Shown here piece by piece: positions 23,501-34,189 of a DNA stretch of 64,000 nucleotides. The translations under genes and the position numbers were made by a program. The stretch is from Bicyclus anynana (lineage: Eukaryota; Arthropoda; Insecta; Lepidoptera; Nymphalidae), in assembly GCF_947172395.1 (NCBI RefSeq), contig NC_069094.1, positions 14,684,292 through 14,748,291 on the forward strand, in the 5' to 3' direction. The stretch's first letter is position 1. Each line of letters opens with the position of its first letter. The notes under the pieces were generated by a model. The model was not told the DNA's origin and made no database searches. It saw nothing but the letters and a program-made list of their open reading frames with translations.

Positions 23501-23733
23501 ATTGGTTTAGTGGTATAAGCAAGCAAATAAACTCACATTTACTTATAATATTAGCTGATATTGTATGTTACTTTCCCAGGATACTCCACCTACGTATTTT
23601 GTGCAACATCTTCACGGAGACCAACCAGTCAATTAAGGCCTACAGTGAAATACACAAGGACATCAAAGACAACCTTCGCGACACTGAACAGAGGATTAAG
23701 AACTATAAAGACATCATTGCTAGTGATTTATAA
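20579..23733 (+). CDS. Uncharacterised 234-aa coiled-coil protein
   Basis: Four exons: 20579-20792, 21775-21906, 22713-22917, 23580-23733. Splice sites are GT-AG and the frame holds across all three introns (phases 1, 1, 2), ending TAA at 23,731. The first 70 residues are a mixed helical region (QESILLDIVKEIC). From about residue 115 on, the protein is almost wholly charged amphipathic helix (KELQESLDDKLDTLRQQENE, then ITMKTRILELKSK and IKDNLRDTEQRIKNY), consistent with a coiled coil. There is no signal peptide, membrane segment or zinc-binding motif. I do not recognise the family. Small coiled-coil subunits of spindle or kinetochore complexes (for example augmin) have this size and build, but that is only a guess. 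It is divergent from ash2. Confidence 0.85.
20922..21275. mobile_element. GC-rich MITE-like element in intron 1
   Basis: GC-rich block with inverted ends rich in cgcacacgggccaca / tgtggcccgtgggcc and many internal cgccac/gtggcc motifs, unlike the surrounding AT-rich intron. Open frames on both strands arise from this composition. The target duplication was not determined. Confidence 0.5.
22950..23106 (+). repeat. GC-rich dispersed element, copy 2
   Basis: Inverted relative of 17,483-17,690, in intron 3 of the coiled-coil gene. Shared text includes gggtttttctttca, cgcgcgcaacgtcgggcgtg and agttgccaag. Confidence 0.7.
23151..23199. repeat. AT palindrome with 24-bp perfect arms
   Basis: caaaacaatataat...attatattgttttg with a single central base. 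It lies at the border of the GC-rich element, in intron 3. Confidence 0.85.
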
Positions 23734-23759
23734 AGCATCACTTTGCAATATTGCCTGTT

Positions 23760-23805
23760 TATAAAATGGAGTAGATCTGGATATCCAGATCTACTCCATT
23801 TTATA
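23760..23805. repeat. 46-bp perfect spacer-free palindrome in the 3' UTR
   Basis: Symmetric about the ggatatcc centre at 23,782/23,783. It begins 27 bp after the stop codon of the coiled-coil gene and upstream of its AATAAA (24,023). The transcript could fold into a long hairpin here. Confidence 0.9.
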
Positions 23806-24022
23806 GAGGCTGGAAGTTTGACTGACTATGCTTCTATGTGCTTTGATGAATTTTAAAAACCCGCCTATTTATTTTCATTAATTGAATTTAGATATAACTT
23901 TGATTATTATAAACGATATTATTGCTGACATTTGTCTTTTTTTTATCATTTTTCTGTAATTTTTTATGCAGCATCATATCGGAACGCTAAACTGAGTGAA
24001 CTATCCTTATGTGAATTATATA

Positions 24023-24028
24023 AATAAA
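24023..24028 (+). terminator. Candidate poly(A) signal of the coiled-coil gene
   Basis: AATAAA about 290 bp after the stop codon, the first clear signal on this strand. Confidence 0.4.
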
Positions 24029-24038
24029 TTTATTATTA

Positions 24039-24223
24039 TCTATACTTATATTATATATTTGAAGAGATTGTTCGTTTGAACGCGCTAAACTTAGGAACTA
24101 CAGGTCCGATTTGAAACATTCTTTCATAGGATAGCCCATTTATCGAGGAAGGCTATATATAGGCTGTATTGTATCCCCGTAATGCTACGGTAACGGGAAC
24201 CACGCGAATGAAACCGCACGGCA
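24039..24223 (+). mobile_element. Helitron, diverged
   Basis: Starts tctatacttatattatat and shares gaacgcgctaa, tttatcgaggaaggctata and the accacgcg block with 8,510-8,709. The 3' end has decayed. Confidence 0.65.
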
Positions 24224-24544
24224 TTTTTAGTTTAAGTATACTTACAAAATTATAATTAATCAAAAAAAATGTTAATACGTACTGTAGTTATAGAATAGAT
24301 AAGTATCGATCAACGTCAATTTAAATCGCGCGGTTTTTGAAATGCCTTTATGCAACTTTCGTAAGCCCGTTTTTTTTTTCGTTCATCCCTGGTCCCGACG
24401 GATGCATTTGCTTATATAGTTTATAGGCTAATTCAGGACTAGGCTGATCGGAACCAATTTGGAACTTGAAAAATCCCAAATCCGACCTACCTGGGATTCG
24501 AACCCAAGCTTTCTCAGTTGAAACCACATTACCATTACATTACC

Positions 24545-24757
24545 ATTACATTTGGCTGGTGGGAGACTTCGGCCGTGGCTAGTTAACACCCTGCCAGCAA
24601 AGACGTACCGCCAAGCGATTTAGCATTCCGATACCGAAAGTGGTGTGGATCTTCATCCTTCTCCTAACAGGTTAGCCCGCTTCCTTCTTAGTTGCATCAT
24701 CACACTATCAGGTGAAATCGTAGTCAAGGGCTAACTTGTAAAGAATAATAAAAAAAA
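24545..24757 (+). mobile_element. SINE-B, 5' truncated
   Basis: Carries ctggtgggagacttcggccg, aaagacgtaccgccaagcga and tagtcaagggctaacttg as in full SINE-B copies. Confidence 0.75.
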
Positions 24758-25007
24758 CCCAAATCCGCCATAGATGTCATCAAAATCAAACTTGGGAACG
24801 GTTTCAGTCTACCTCCTGAACAATTTAGCTATTAGCGTCTAATGATGAATACTGCAATAAAAAGTCCTTGAATACCAATTACTCATAGGTTTAACAAAGA
24901 ATCTCACATTACTTATGCATTTTATTGTTATTGTAATTACCAAAGTGCAAAGGTGGATATCATTTTGCTATTTTGTAGCTAGACATATAATTAAAACATC
25001 ATCATCA

Positions 25008-25192
25008 TATCAGCCGATGGACGTCCACTGCAGGACAAAGGTCTTTTGTAGGGACTTCCAAACATCACGTTCCTGGGACTGTAGGCATGTGGCATATCGA
25101 GTCTTTCTACAAACGCCAACGCTTCGAAATCTAACAAAATGTATGCGAATGACGGATCCGATCGTTATCGATCCGTCATTCGCATACATTTT
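25008..25192 (-). mobile_element. RTE-like LINE 3' end fused to a 23-bp-arm hairpin
   Basis: atcagccgatggacgtccac ... cttccaaacatcacg is the LINE 3' landmark on the minus strand. Arms 25,136-25,158 and 25,170-25,192 (aaaatgtatgcgaatgacgg...) are exact reverse complements around an 11-nt loop. Confidence 0.75.
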
Positions 25193-25199
25193 CGTTCAT

Positions 25200-25560
25200 T
25201 AAGATCGATGACGATGACATGACGACCGACAATGCTTCCCGGGCAACACAATCACAAGCTACACAGTCTTCGCCTGCGAAGACGAGGTCTCCGATATCTA
25301 ACATCACCCGGACGTGGATTTTCTAACTCACGATCTTAGGGGCGTCCGGACTGATTCACTCTGGTCACGGTTACCCACTCCCGAATGAGCCTCTAAGCCG
25401 AGGTCCGTGTCTCATACGAGACGCCCTTAGAGAGTCGTTCCGTCCTCTATCTTTATTTCAGCCTTCAGGTCTCATCAGGCGATGCTTCTGCGCTCGCCCA
25501 AACCCTCCAGTGACGCCGTAGTGGTCCCACATGGAGCCATCGGCACTTACTCAACACGAA
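25200..25560. repeat. GC-richer unclassified repeat-like block
   Basis: Markedly GC-richer than its flanks (cgaagacgaggtctccgat, gaggtccgtgtctcatacg). It resembles LINE 3' untranslated sequence in composition, but no coding motif was found. Confidence 0.35.
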
Positions 25561-28370
25561 AAAAAATCACATGACCTGTCGATGGCAAATATCATTACAT
25601 TTTGATTTTTCGAAGCGTTTGCGATCGTAAAAAGGGAATCGACGTGGGTGCTTCGTAACAATGAATCTAAGAGGAAAATAGCAGCTTAACTATACCATAC
25701 TGCTATCTAGATTCCAAGGTTCGTTACGATCTAGTACATTAGAAAAATAATTGGACAACGCACACAAATGGTATGACAAACACAGCTGCTTTAAATGGGT
25801 GACAAACAACAAATGATACTTGTGTAGGTATTGCGTTAATTTTCAACTTTGTAGTTTGTAACGCTAGATAAGGATAATATCCTCCATTTACGACAATCTT
25901 ATGATTTATGTTTAGTTGTTCCGAGCTCTCAGTATAGTGTGGATGTGTGTGTCTTTTTATTTTATAGATCACCCACGCGGATTTGTGTTATGATGGATAC
26001 GATTTGTGGAATATTTCAGTAAGTTTATATAAATAAATCCTTAGCGTCTTTTAATTCTTAAATTAGTTCAGATACTTTAAAACTATAGATTGAGACTCCT
26101 TTGTTATTATAAGTTTGTCTAGATTGCTACCAAATTTATTATATTTACTTAATGCAAATAAGTAATTGTTTTACTCAGTCCTGGATTAGCCTTTAAGCTA
26201 TTTAAGCAATTGTTTAGGACATCACGTCTAGGGGGGGGGGGGGATCACTAGATATGACTGAGTATAAAAACAAGCACACAAAAGTTAAAGCAATTTCAAA
26301 ATCTGGGCAATTGTTTTATTAATTCTTTGTAGTTCCCCTTAATATAGAGGGTCCACGTGAGAAATCAAGTTTTAATCCGGCACTGGTTTATGGTTATTTA
26401 AGGGAAGATATTTTGTTGATGAGATACTACATCTTACCTTACCGTACGTTTGCGACAAAGCCTGGCTTTAGGTAGGGTTAAAACTCTGTTACAAAAATAA
26501 AATTAATAACTCTCATATAGTTAGCAACTTTGAATTCAGTTCAAATTCACTGTTTAAACCCATGTCTTCTGGCACGTAACTTGGTAAGCTTGATTTAGTT
26601 AGCTAGGCTAGTTGTAGAAACCAAAAATTTTTTTTTAATATTTTGATTAAGTATACCTACGTAGCTAGGCAATTTCGGAGAGTCATGATAAGACAAAAAT
26701 AATTTGATAATTCCGTACTCGTATATGTTCCCTTAAATCGTCACCTCCACATTTTTTGGCATTCATGTATATAACTAGGTGCGATGGTAGATATACAGAT
26801 AATGGTTTTCTATTTTTTATATTTAAAAACTACCCACACCACAGAAAACATATGTACTTGAATCCTAGTAGTTGAATTAAGTACTTAAGTAGGTACTTAA
26901 AGTTAAAACAAGTAAGTAGACAATATCTACCCGCATACCTGAAGAGGCATGCTTGGGATCGAACCCCACACCTTTCCAACAAAGCTGTCCCACATTCTAT
27001 AACACAAGCTATACTTTGTGAAATAAAATTAAAAAAATACCGCTCAATGATAAACTAAACACTCTCGGGAGCCAAATGCTCCGATCATAATTTTTCAATT
27101 CTATTTTTAGCCTGCTTACCAACACCCAAACAATGTACTATAAAATATAACGGCCTCGATTGCTTAATTAATTAAATAGTTTATTTACCAAAGATCGAGT
27201 TAGTAGACGTAGATTTTTAACCGACTTCCAAAAAGACGAGGTTCTATGTTGAAATGGATTTGTCAGTCCTTGATATGTGTAATTATTTTAAAATACCCCC
27301 GTCATATCATCAAATTATCTCGATCAAGTCATCGATAGGTATTCTCTTTCAGTGCGCTTTCATTTGAGACCCCACTCGAGTATATTTGCAAACATTCGGT
27401 TTTTCTTCCCCACTTTCAACCCCCACAACTTATAAACGGCTTAACCGATTTTCATTAACCATGTTTAAGAACACTCGCTCGTAAGTCACCTTTCATACAA
27501 AAAAACTAAATTGAAATCGTTTCATCCATCCGGGGGCTATGGTGGCACAGACAGACAGAGTCGTTAAACTTATAAGACCTCTGTTTTTGCGTCGGGGGTT
27601 AAAAATGAAATGATTGAAGATTTTTTTGAATGGTACCTACCTACTCGTAAGTAGTTTCATAGATATTAATGCGCGTTAATTAAAACTAAGAAACTTTCGG
27701 CAGTGTAAAGATATTTTCGGTTTTCTTAAATTAATAGGTACCTACATAACTAGGTACGTATAGATTGCTTAGTTGATACCTGAAACTTCGTTCGCGTGAA
27801 GGTTTTACTAAAGTATAGTTTTATCAACTTTTTAGTTTTATGGAATAAAGAACAGCAATTAGGTATGTGTTATTTCAGATTATAATCACTTAGACTAAAA
27901 TCTGAAATTCTGAAATTTGAATCTCAATAATTTTCATTCATTCTAAAGTCCGTCCAGCAGTTTTTCCGTCAAAGAAATAATCAACAGAAAGGTGCCGGAT
28001 TCAAAACCGAGAGGTCATGGGCCCACACGTTAGATATAGGTACATATACCTTCTAAACCTTCGATTTTTTTTTCTTGTTAATTGGAATGTTATATTAAAA
28101 TTAATTATTAATACATTATAATAAGAGGGATAGACGAGATAAAAGTCACCCTCTGTCTAGGATGTAGGTACCTACATTGAAAGAACCCCAAATTTTTTTT
28201 TAGTTGATATAAATTACGCCTACAAAGTGCCAAAATTAAATTTAAATTTAAATTAGAAATACTTAAAGCATTCCTGAGTTTTTTTTTTTGAACAAGAATA
28301 TGTCGCTATTTAGGAAGTTGGTGGTGCTCTACCCTAGTGTCTCTCAGAGCACACGCTTTAGCTTCAATAT
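25561..28370. other. Intergenic AT-rich DNA
   Basis: No gene seen. It includes a run of about 14 G at 26,230 and the ttaaccgacttcc...gggggttaaaaatg repeat at about 27,218-27,605. Scattered tacctacctac-type decay is common in this window. Confidence 0.4.
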
Positions 28371-28378
28371 AAATATAT

Positions 28379-28500
28379 AGCCTCAGTAGCTCAACGGTAA
28401 GAGCGGTTGGACTCATCACCGAGGGGTGGTGGTTCGATCCCCGTTGGTATATTGTCGTACCCACTCTTAGCACAGTCTTCGTGACTTCGTGACAGACTTA
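28379..28500 (+). mobile_element. SINE-C, tRNA-derived
   Basis: cagtagctcaacggtaagag (A box), ggttcgatccccg (B box), then attgtcgtacccactctta. It is not called a tRNA gene because the acceptor stem does not pair and the tail is SINE-like. Confidence 0.7.
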
Positions 28501-29630
28501 TACTTTAGTAGATTTTCCCTGCAAGTAACTAAGCTAAGTCGAAGTAGGTACTAGGTACTATTTTATCTACAAAACCATTTTATCAGATTTATTCATACGA
28601 AGAAGCAATAAAATTAAACACGAGCAAGAAATGGTGTTATTGATAAATCGCTGCTGAATACGCTTACTCTTGATAAGGTTATCAGTAAACACCTTAAACT
28701 TATATGTTACTGACTGATAACAGGACGGATACATCGACTTATATTCTTAACCACACTAATCCTTACTTAGTTAAAAATATACTAAGTAACTAAGTAAGTA
28801 GTATGTAATATGTTAAGTAGGGTACCTAAGGATAAAAATATGTTCTCTGGTTGGCACCCAATTTAAAATCTACCTAACTAGCAGACGAATCACGAAAATC
28901 GATGTAAACTGTCAGTCCTTTTTTAATAGCAGACGCCTTGCGTAGTTCTCTTATCTGTAGGAATACCTACGGGGATAAAATATAGGCTGACACTTACAAA
29001 TAAACTACTTTGTATTGGTGAAAGAATTTTTGAAATAGATTCAGTAGATCCAGAAACTACTCTGTACATCTTCACAAACTTTACCTCTTTATAATATTAG
29101 TAGGTATATACCTATGTGAATGTGTCCACCGTAAAAAGTCGGTGTAAACTATCATTCCCTTTACCATTAAACCACTGGCAGTGGCGTAACCTGTGATTTC
29201 ACCGCGGAGCGACTGGGCCACCCTGTTTTAATAAAAAAAATCAAGCCAATTTTATTTAGGGCCTAATTTAAATCGATTAAATTATTAGCTTAAAATTAAA
29301 ATATTTATTCAACGATCCTCATAAAATTAAGATAAACTATCTACCTACCGGAATCCGGAACGGAAACGCATCTGTGAGAAACACCAAACGAGCGAGACCA
29401 AACAATACTGCAGGGATTTGAAGACGTGAATTTATGAGCTAGATTTTGTTGAATGATTTTATAAGGCGTGCACATATGGTTTTTTATTTTTTTATTATTT
29501 CTAATTGACAAAAATAGTGCCAATTGAAAACAATAAAAAAAATTACGCCGCCCCTGACCCCCTATATCACTGCATTATAGTTCACATTAAATTGTTCAAA
29601 AGTACTATTACTTTTATCTGTAGTTCCTGT

Positions 29631-29958
29631 AGGCTTCCGTGGCGCAGTGGTATGTGCGGTGGATTTACATGACGGAGGTCCTGGGTTCGATTCCCGGCTG
29701 GACCGATTGAGTTTTTCTTAATTGGTTCACGTCTGGCTGGTGGGACGCTTCGGTCGTGGCTAGTTACCACCTTACCGACAAAGACGTACCTACCGCCAAA
29801 CGATTTAGCGTTCCGGTATGATGTCGTGTATAAACCGAAACGGGTCTGTATTTTCATCCTCCTGCTAACAAGTTAGCCCGCTTCCATCTTAGATTGCATC
29901 ATCACTTCCCAACAGGTGGGATTGTAGTCAAGGGCTAACTTGTAAAGAATAAAAAAAA
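29631..29958 (+). mobile_element. SINE-B, near full length, tRNA-derived
   Basis: The head tccgtggcgcagtggtatg and B box gggttcgattcccg; body aaagacgtacctaccgccaa; tail tagtcaagggctaacttgta then A-rich. It ends about 40 bp before the acyltransferase exon. Confidence 0.88.
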
Positions 29959-30001
29959 GACAGGTAGGTAGGTATTCTTATTTACCTACTCTCATTTTCA
30001 G

Positions 30002-32558
30002 TACCATCTCAGACACAATAGGCATACAATGGGCGCCTCTCCATCTGCCCATGTCACGCCGTCTGCAGACGCTGGGCGCCACGACCTGGATACTGCTCGT
30101 GCTGTTCGGAGAGGCGGCGGCCATTTTGTTGTTCATACAACTTATATACTCCCAGTTTTGGTGGCTGACGCTGTTGTATGGCATTTGGTTGCTTAACGAC
30201 CTCGATGTTTGCCATAGAGGTGGACGAAAGTAAGTTTTTACTTGAATACTTCTACATCATTAGTATAAAACAAAATCGCTTTCTCTGTTCCTATATCCCT
30301 ATGTAAAAATAAATCAGAAAAAGATACTGACGTCAACTTTACAGTGATTTTTATGCCTGGCTCTCCTGTAAACGAAAACTGACGTGGTCGTGGCGAAAAA
30401 TCACCAAAAGGAATGGTGGCAACCAACTTTGGTCATGCGACCAAAATGAGCATTCAACAATGGGTTAAAGTTAGTGAATAGGCCAAAAGGTCTCCGTTCA
30501 TAAGGACACAGGGCCCAAGAACAAAATATTTATTTATGACCATACAGTTCAAACTTTGTGAATTTTGTGTGTGTTTGTATAAAACTGAATGTTTATTATT
30601 TATCGTTACAGAATAGAATGGGTTCGGAACTGGCCCTGGTGGAACTACTACCGGGACTATTTTCCCTTGAAACTCGTTAAAAAACAGGACCTTGATCCAT
30701 CGAAAAACTACCTCTTCGCCTGCTTTCCTCACGGCGTCGTTTGCGCGGGAGCCTTCGGTGCCTTTGCCACCAATGCTTTAAACTTCTATAAGGTACTTCA
30801 ATGTTTTACAAAACGTAGCTTTATTCGATAGCGTGGTGGACGTGATCTATTGGCCTCAGAAGGGTTTTTTGAAAGGAGACTCGTGCAAAACAGTGAGCCG
30901 AAATTGGGTTGCTAATGATGAATGAAGTAGGTTACATACGTACTCGTATACTTTTAAAACAATCTAATGTTTTGTTATAGGTATTTCCAGGAATGACTTG
31001 CCACATGATAACATTAGCGGGACATTTTAGAGTGCCATTTTTCCGGGACTTGGTCCTAGCTTTGGGAAGCTGTGCGTCGTCACAAGAAAGTCTGCTACAT
31101 CTGCTGGATAAGAAGAAACATCAAGGGAAATGTGTGGCTCTGATCGTTGGAGGCGCTGCCGAGGCTTTAGACTCGCATCCTGGTGAATATAAAGTTATCC
31201 TGAGCCGGAGGAAAGGTTTTATACGAGTTGCTATGAAATCTGGGTAAGTTGATTAACAGAGTAGTATACCATACCACGTCATGTGATAACTAGTATACCA
31301 CGTACATTTTTGGGTAATTCTTTTTGGCTAAAAAAGAATATTTGCCAGATCTTTTAAATATTATCAATTTTCCTGTTCCTCTCCAATTAGTGGGAAAACT
31401 GTGTTTGTGGGTACATACGACAATAGTCCAGCAGACGATTATTGAGACACGACCTCTCGGTGATGAGTCCGACCCCTTTACCGTACACCCCTTTGCGCTT
31501 CGCTGATCTTTTGCACAAAAAAAATTACAAGTCCTTCTTTCACCACCTGTGGATACAGGGATTTTTTTGACACTGCAACTTTTTGATTGAATTGATCGAT
31601 CGAATCGAATTGTCCCAGTCCGTATTTTTTTTTAATAATAAAAATATTGTTTATACTCATAAGAGCCAACTGGCACCGGAACTGCGCAGTCTCGTGAAAG
31701 CTTGCGAGCGAGCCAATTTATTGACGCTACGCTGCTGTATTAAGTGGATGTCCATATAAGTCCTTATAGAGATATACTAAATGCACTAAACGACGACGAA
31801 TGGCTCCAACAACCAACATACTATATTATCATTAACTAGGTAATCTGTACATATTTTCAGAGCTCCTTTGGTACCAGTCTTCTCGTTCGGCGAACCAGAC
31901 GTGTTCCGACCGCCGAACAACCCTCAGGACAGTTTGCTTCGGAAGTGTCAGGAAAAGGTGCGCCAACTGACCGGCATATCACCAATGTTCCCGATCGGAC
32001 GAGGCATCTTCCAGTACTCTATTGGGGTAGTGCCTTTAAGGTCACCCGTTACTACTGTTGGTGAGTTCATTTATGAACTTAATGTTGCATACAAATTGCC
32101 TTTTTTTTTTACAATAAAGGACAAAGGCTTGGCTACAATAATTCCTAACAGGATGCAGTACGGTGGAACGCGCTTGCCTAGAACGGACTTATTTTTGTGT
32201 TTTGTAAACATTTAGTATTCCTATTTGTTTATTTCTGTGATCCTGCTATTTGGTGATGATATGACTTGGCGACTTCGGCTTTTCATCGATAAAATATTAG
32301 CTTTATGGGCAAATAACAAACATATCTCGTAATTTGCAAATATTAATTGCAAATTTGTCGTTTGTGGCAAAAATCATAAACAACCTTTATTTCATTGCAG
32401 TCGGCGAACCGATGGAAATAGAGAAGAATTTGGAACCAACGGACGCTGAAGTGGACGCACTTCACGAACAGTTCACTCAAAAACTTGTTGCATTGTTTGA
32501 GGCTGAAAAAAGTAAATATCTAAAGAACCATGAAAAAGTCAAGCTAGTTATTACGTAG
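30002..32558 (+). CDS. Dgat2-like: DGAT2/MOGAT-family acyltransferase (di- or triacylglycerol synthesis)
   Basis: Exons 30002-30229, 30612-30792, 30981-31243, 31861-32060, 32401-32558; all splice phases agree and the stop is TAG. The first exon starts at an acceptor (TTTTCAG), so a short upstream exon with the ATG is missing; ATG 30,051 is an in-frame fallback. Family signatures in order: WAPLHLPMSRRLQTL; a hydrophobic hairpin (TWILLVLFGEAAAILLFIQ); YFP in YRDYFPLKLV; PHG in LFACFPHGVVCAGAF; VGGAAEALDSHPG; RKGFIRVAMKSG; PLVPVFSFGE; GRGIFQYSIG and TTVVGEP. These ER-membrane enzymes transfer fatty acyl-CoA to mono- or diacylglycerol. The usual HPHG reads FPHG: the second, catalytic His is kept. 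Sequence order resembles MOGAT2 as much as DGAT2, so substrate is not settled. Confidence 0.9.
30829..30928 (+). mobile_element. SINE-A 3' fragment in an acyltransferase intron
   Basis: gcgtggtggacgtgatctat ... gagactcgtg ... cagtgagccg, a diverged SINE-A tail. Confidence 0.6.
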
Positions 32559-32566
32559 TATGTTTG

Positions 32567-32572
32567 AATAAA
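32567..32572 (+). terminator. Poly(A) signal of the acyltransferase gene
   Basis: AATAAA 9 bp after the TAG stop codon, on the same strand. A short 3' UTR is implied. Confidence 0.55.
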
Positions 32573-32579
32573 ACATAAT

Positions 32580-33805
32580 CGATTGTTGATCAACATGTAC
32601 TGTTAGACTATTAGAAATAGGTATGCCATACAAATCTTTAGGTGAGAGAATAGGTCTTTAGCCTATTTTCGTTGGCAAACTGAAGAGCCAGTTCTAAACT
32701 CTAATTGAGCTTATAATCATCACATACCTACTGCACGATAGGTGACGAAGAAAAATACATTATTTTTTAATTTATTAGCTGTTGTCTTCGGTCCAATGCC
32801 ATGCGAATTGCGATAGATAATATCATTTTGTTGAACCCCTAAATTCTTACAGATTTTTTTTTTAATTCTACCGATTATGTTGATACAGCACCAATTTGGA
32901 AATTGTCTTAGAATTTAAACTATCGTAAGTTGTTCCCGAATTAATCCTGATGTAAATACGAATATTATGTTATTGATGGAAGGGTTTACAAGACTGTATT
33001 TAGCTATATTTAATACTTACAATTATAATATAAAAGTATATACTTTTAAGTATAATATTATTATACAATTATTGCTATTGTTAAAAATAATTAACCTAAC
33101 CTAACCTATTGTTTTGATTTAAAATTAGCCTGATAGCCTGATCAGGAAAATAAATCTAGCCTATCTATCTTAAAGTTGTTGCTCGCCCAGACAAGGTTTT
33201 TTTCTGATCAGGCTTTAGATCATAGCTCATTGGTGTCATGGTGCACGATCAGCACCGCAAGGCGAGGAAAATTTCATGATATTACATACAATTCGAAGCG
33301 CAGTGTTGGTCGACCCCCCAGGTGGACTAACAACATCAAGTGAGTTGCAGGGATTCACTGTATGTAGGTGTCCACATATGGACCACCTGTGGTTCACTGG
33401 TTAACGTGCGGTTTTCAAACATGGCGAGAACGAGTAGATGCCGAACGAAGAGGTGGTGCTGATCAGGAGTCAGGTGGGACCAATGAGCTATGACCTTATA
33501 ACTCACATATTTTAAGGCTAAAATTGTTCATGCTCGAAATTTTTGGAGTTTTCTTGGTGTTGTTTTTTTTTTCAATAATATTATGTGTGGGTATTTAATC
33601 GTTTGTCAACGCTGTTTTAAGCGTAAACCTTAATTTCCCATGGTTATTAAATTCCTATTATTATGAATTTATTATGATTATTAATTATTCCCAGTTTTCC
33701 ACCCTCCGTAGACTACCCTACCCTCCGGGTTCTGTATCTACCCATGATTTACTTTTAAAAAAATCTAATGAAAATTTGTTGATATATTTATTAGAACTTG
33801 GAGAT
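32580..33805. other. Intergenic DNA between two convergent genes
   Basis: No gene. A RTE-like LINE fragment (gcgcagtgttggtcgac...gtggactaacaacatcaag) lies at 33,292-33,385 on the plus strand. Confidence 0.45.
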
Positions 33806-33810
33806 TGATT

Positions 33811-34135
33811 TTTTTTTTATTGTTTACAAGTTAGCCCTTGACTACAATCTCACCTAATAGTAAGTGATGATGTAGTCTTAGATGGAAGCGGGCTAACTTG
33901 TAAGGAGGAGGATGAAAATCCACACCCCTTTCGGTTTCTACACGGCATCGTACCGGAACGCTAAATCGCTTGGCATTACGTCTTTTGCCAGTAGGGTGGT
34001 TACTAGCCACGGCCGAAGCCTCCCACCAGCCAGACCTGGACCAATTAAGAAAATCTCAATCTGCCCAGCCGGGGATCGAATCCAAGACCTCCGTTTTGTA
34101 AATCCACCGCGCATACCACTGCGCCACGAAGGCCG
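33811..34135 (-). mobile_element. SINE-B, near full length
   Basis: The tRNA-like head, reverse complement of gcgcagtggtatgcgcggtg, is at the high-coordinate end; the gttagcccttgactacaatc tail is at the low end after a T run, its poly(A). Confidence 0.87.
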
Positions 34136-34189
34136 TCAAAAATTTTTTTAGGTACTGGGAAAAAATAAGAACAAGTAACATTCATATAT

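Noticed and set aside
28379..28450. tRNA gene
   Set aside because: A and B boxes are present but stems do not pair and a SINE tail follows.
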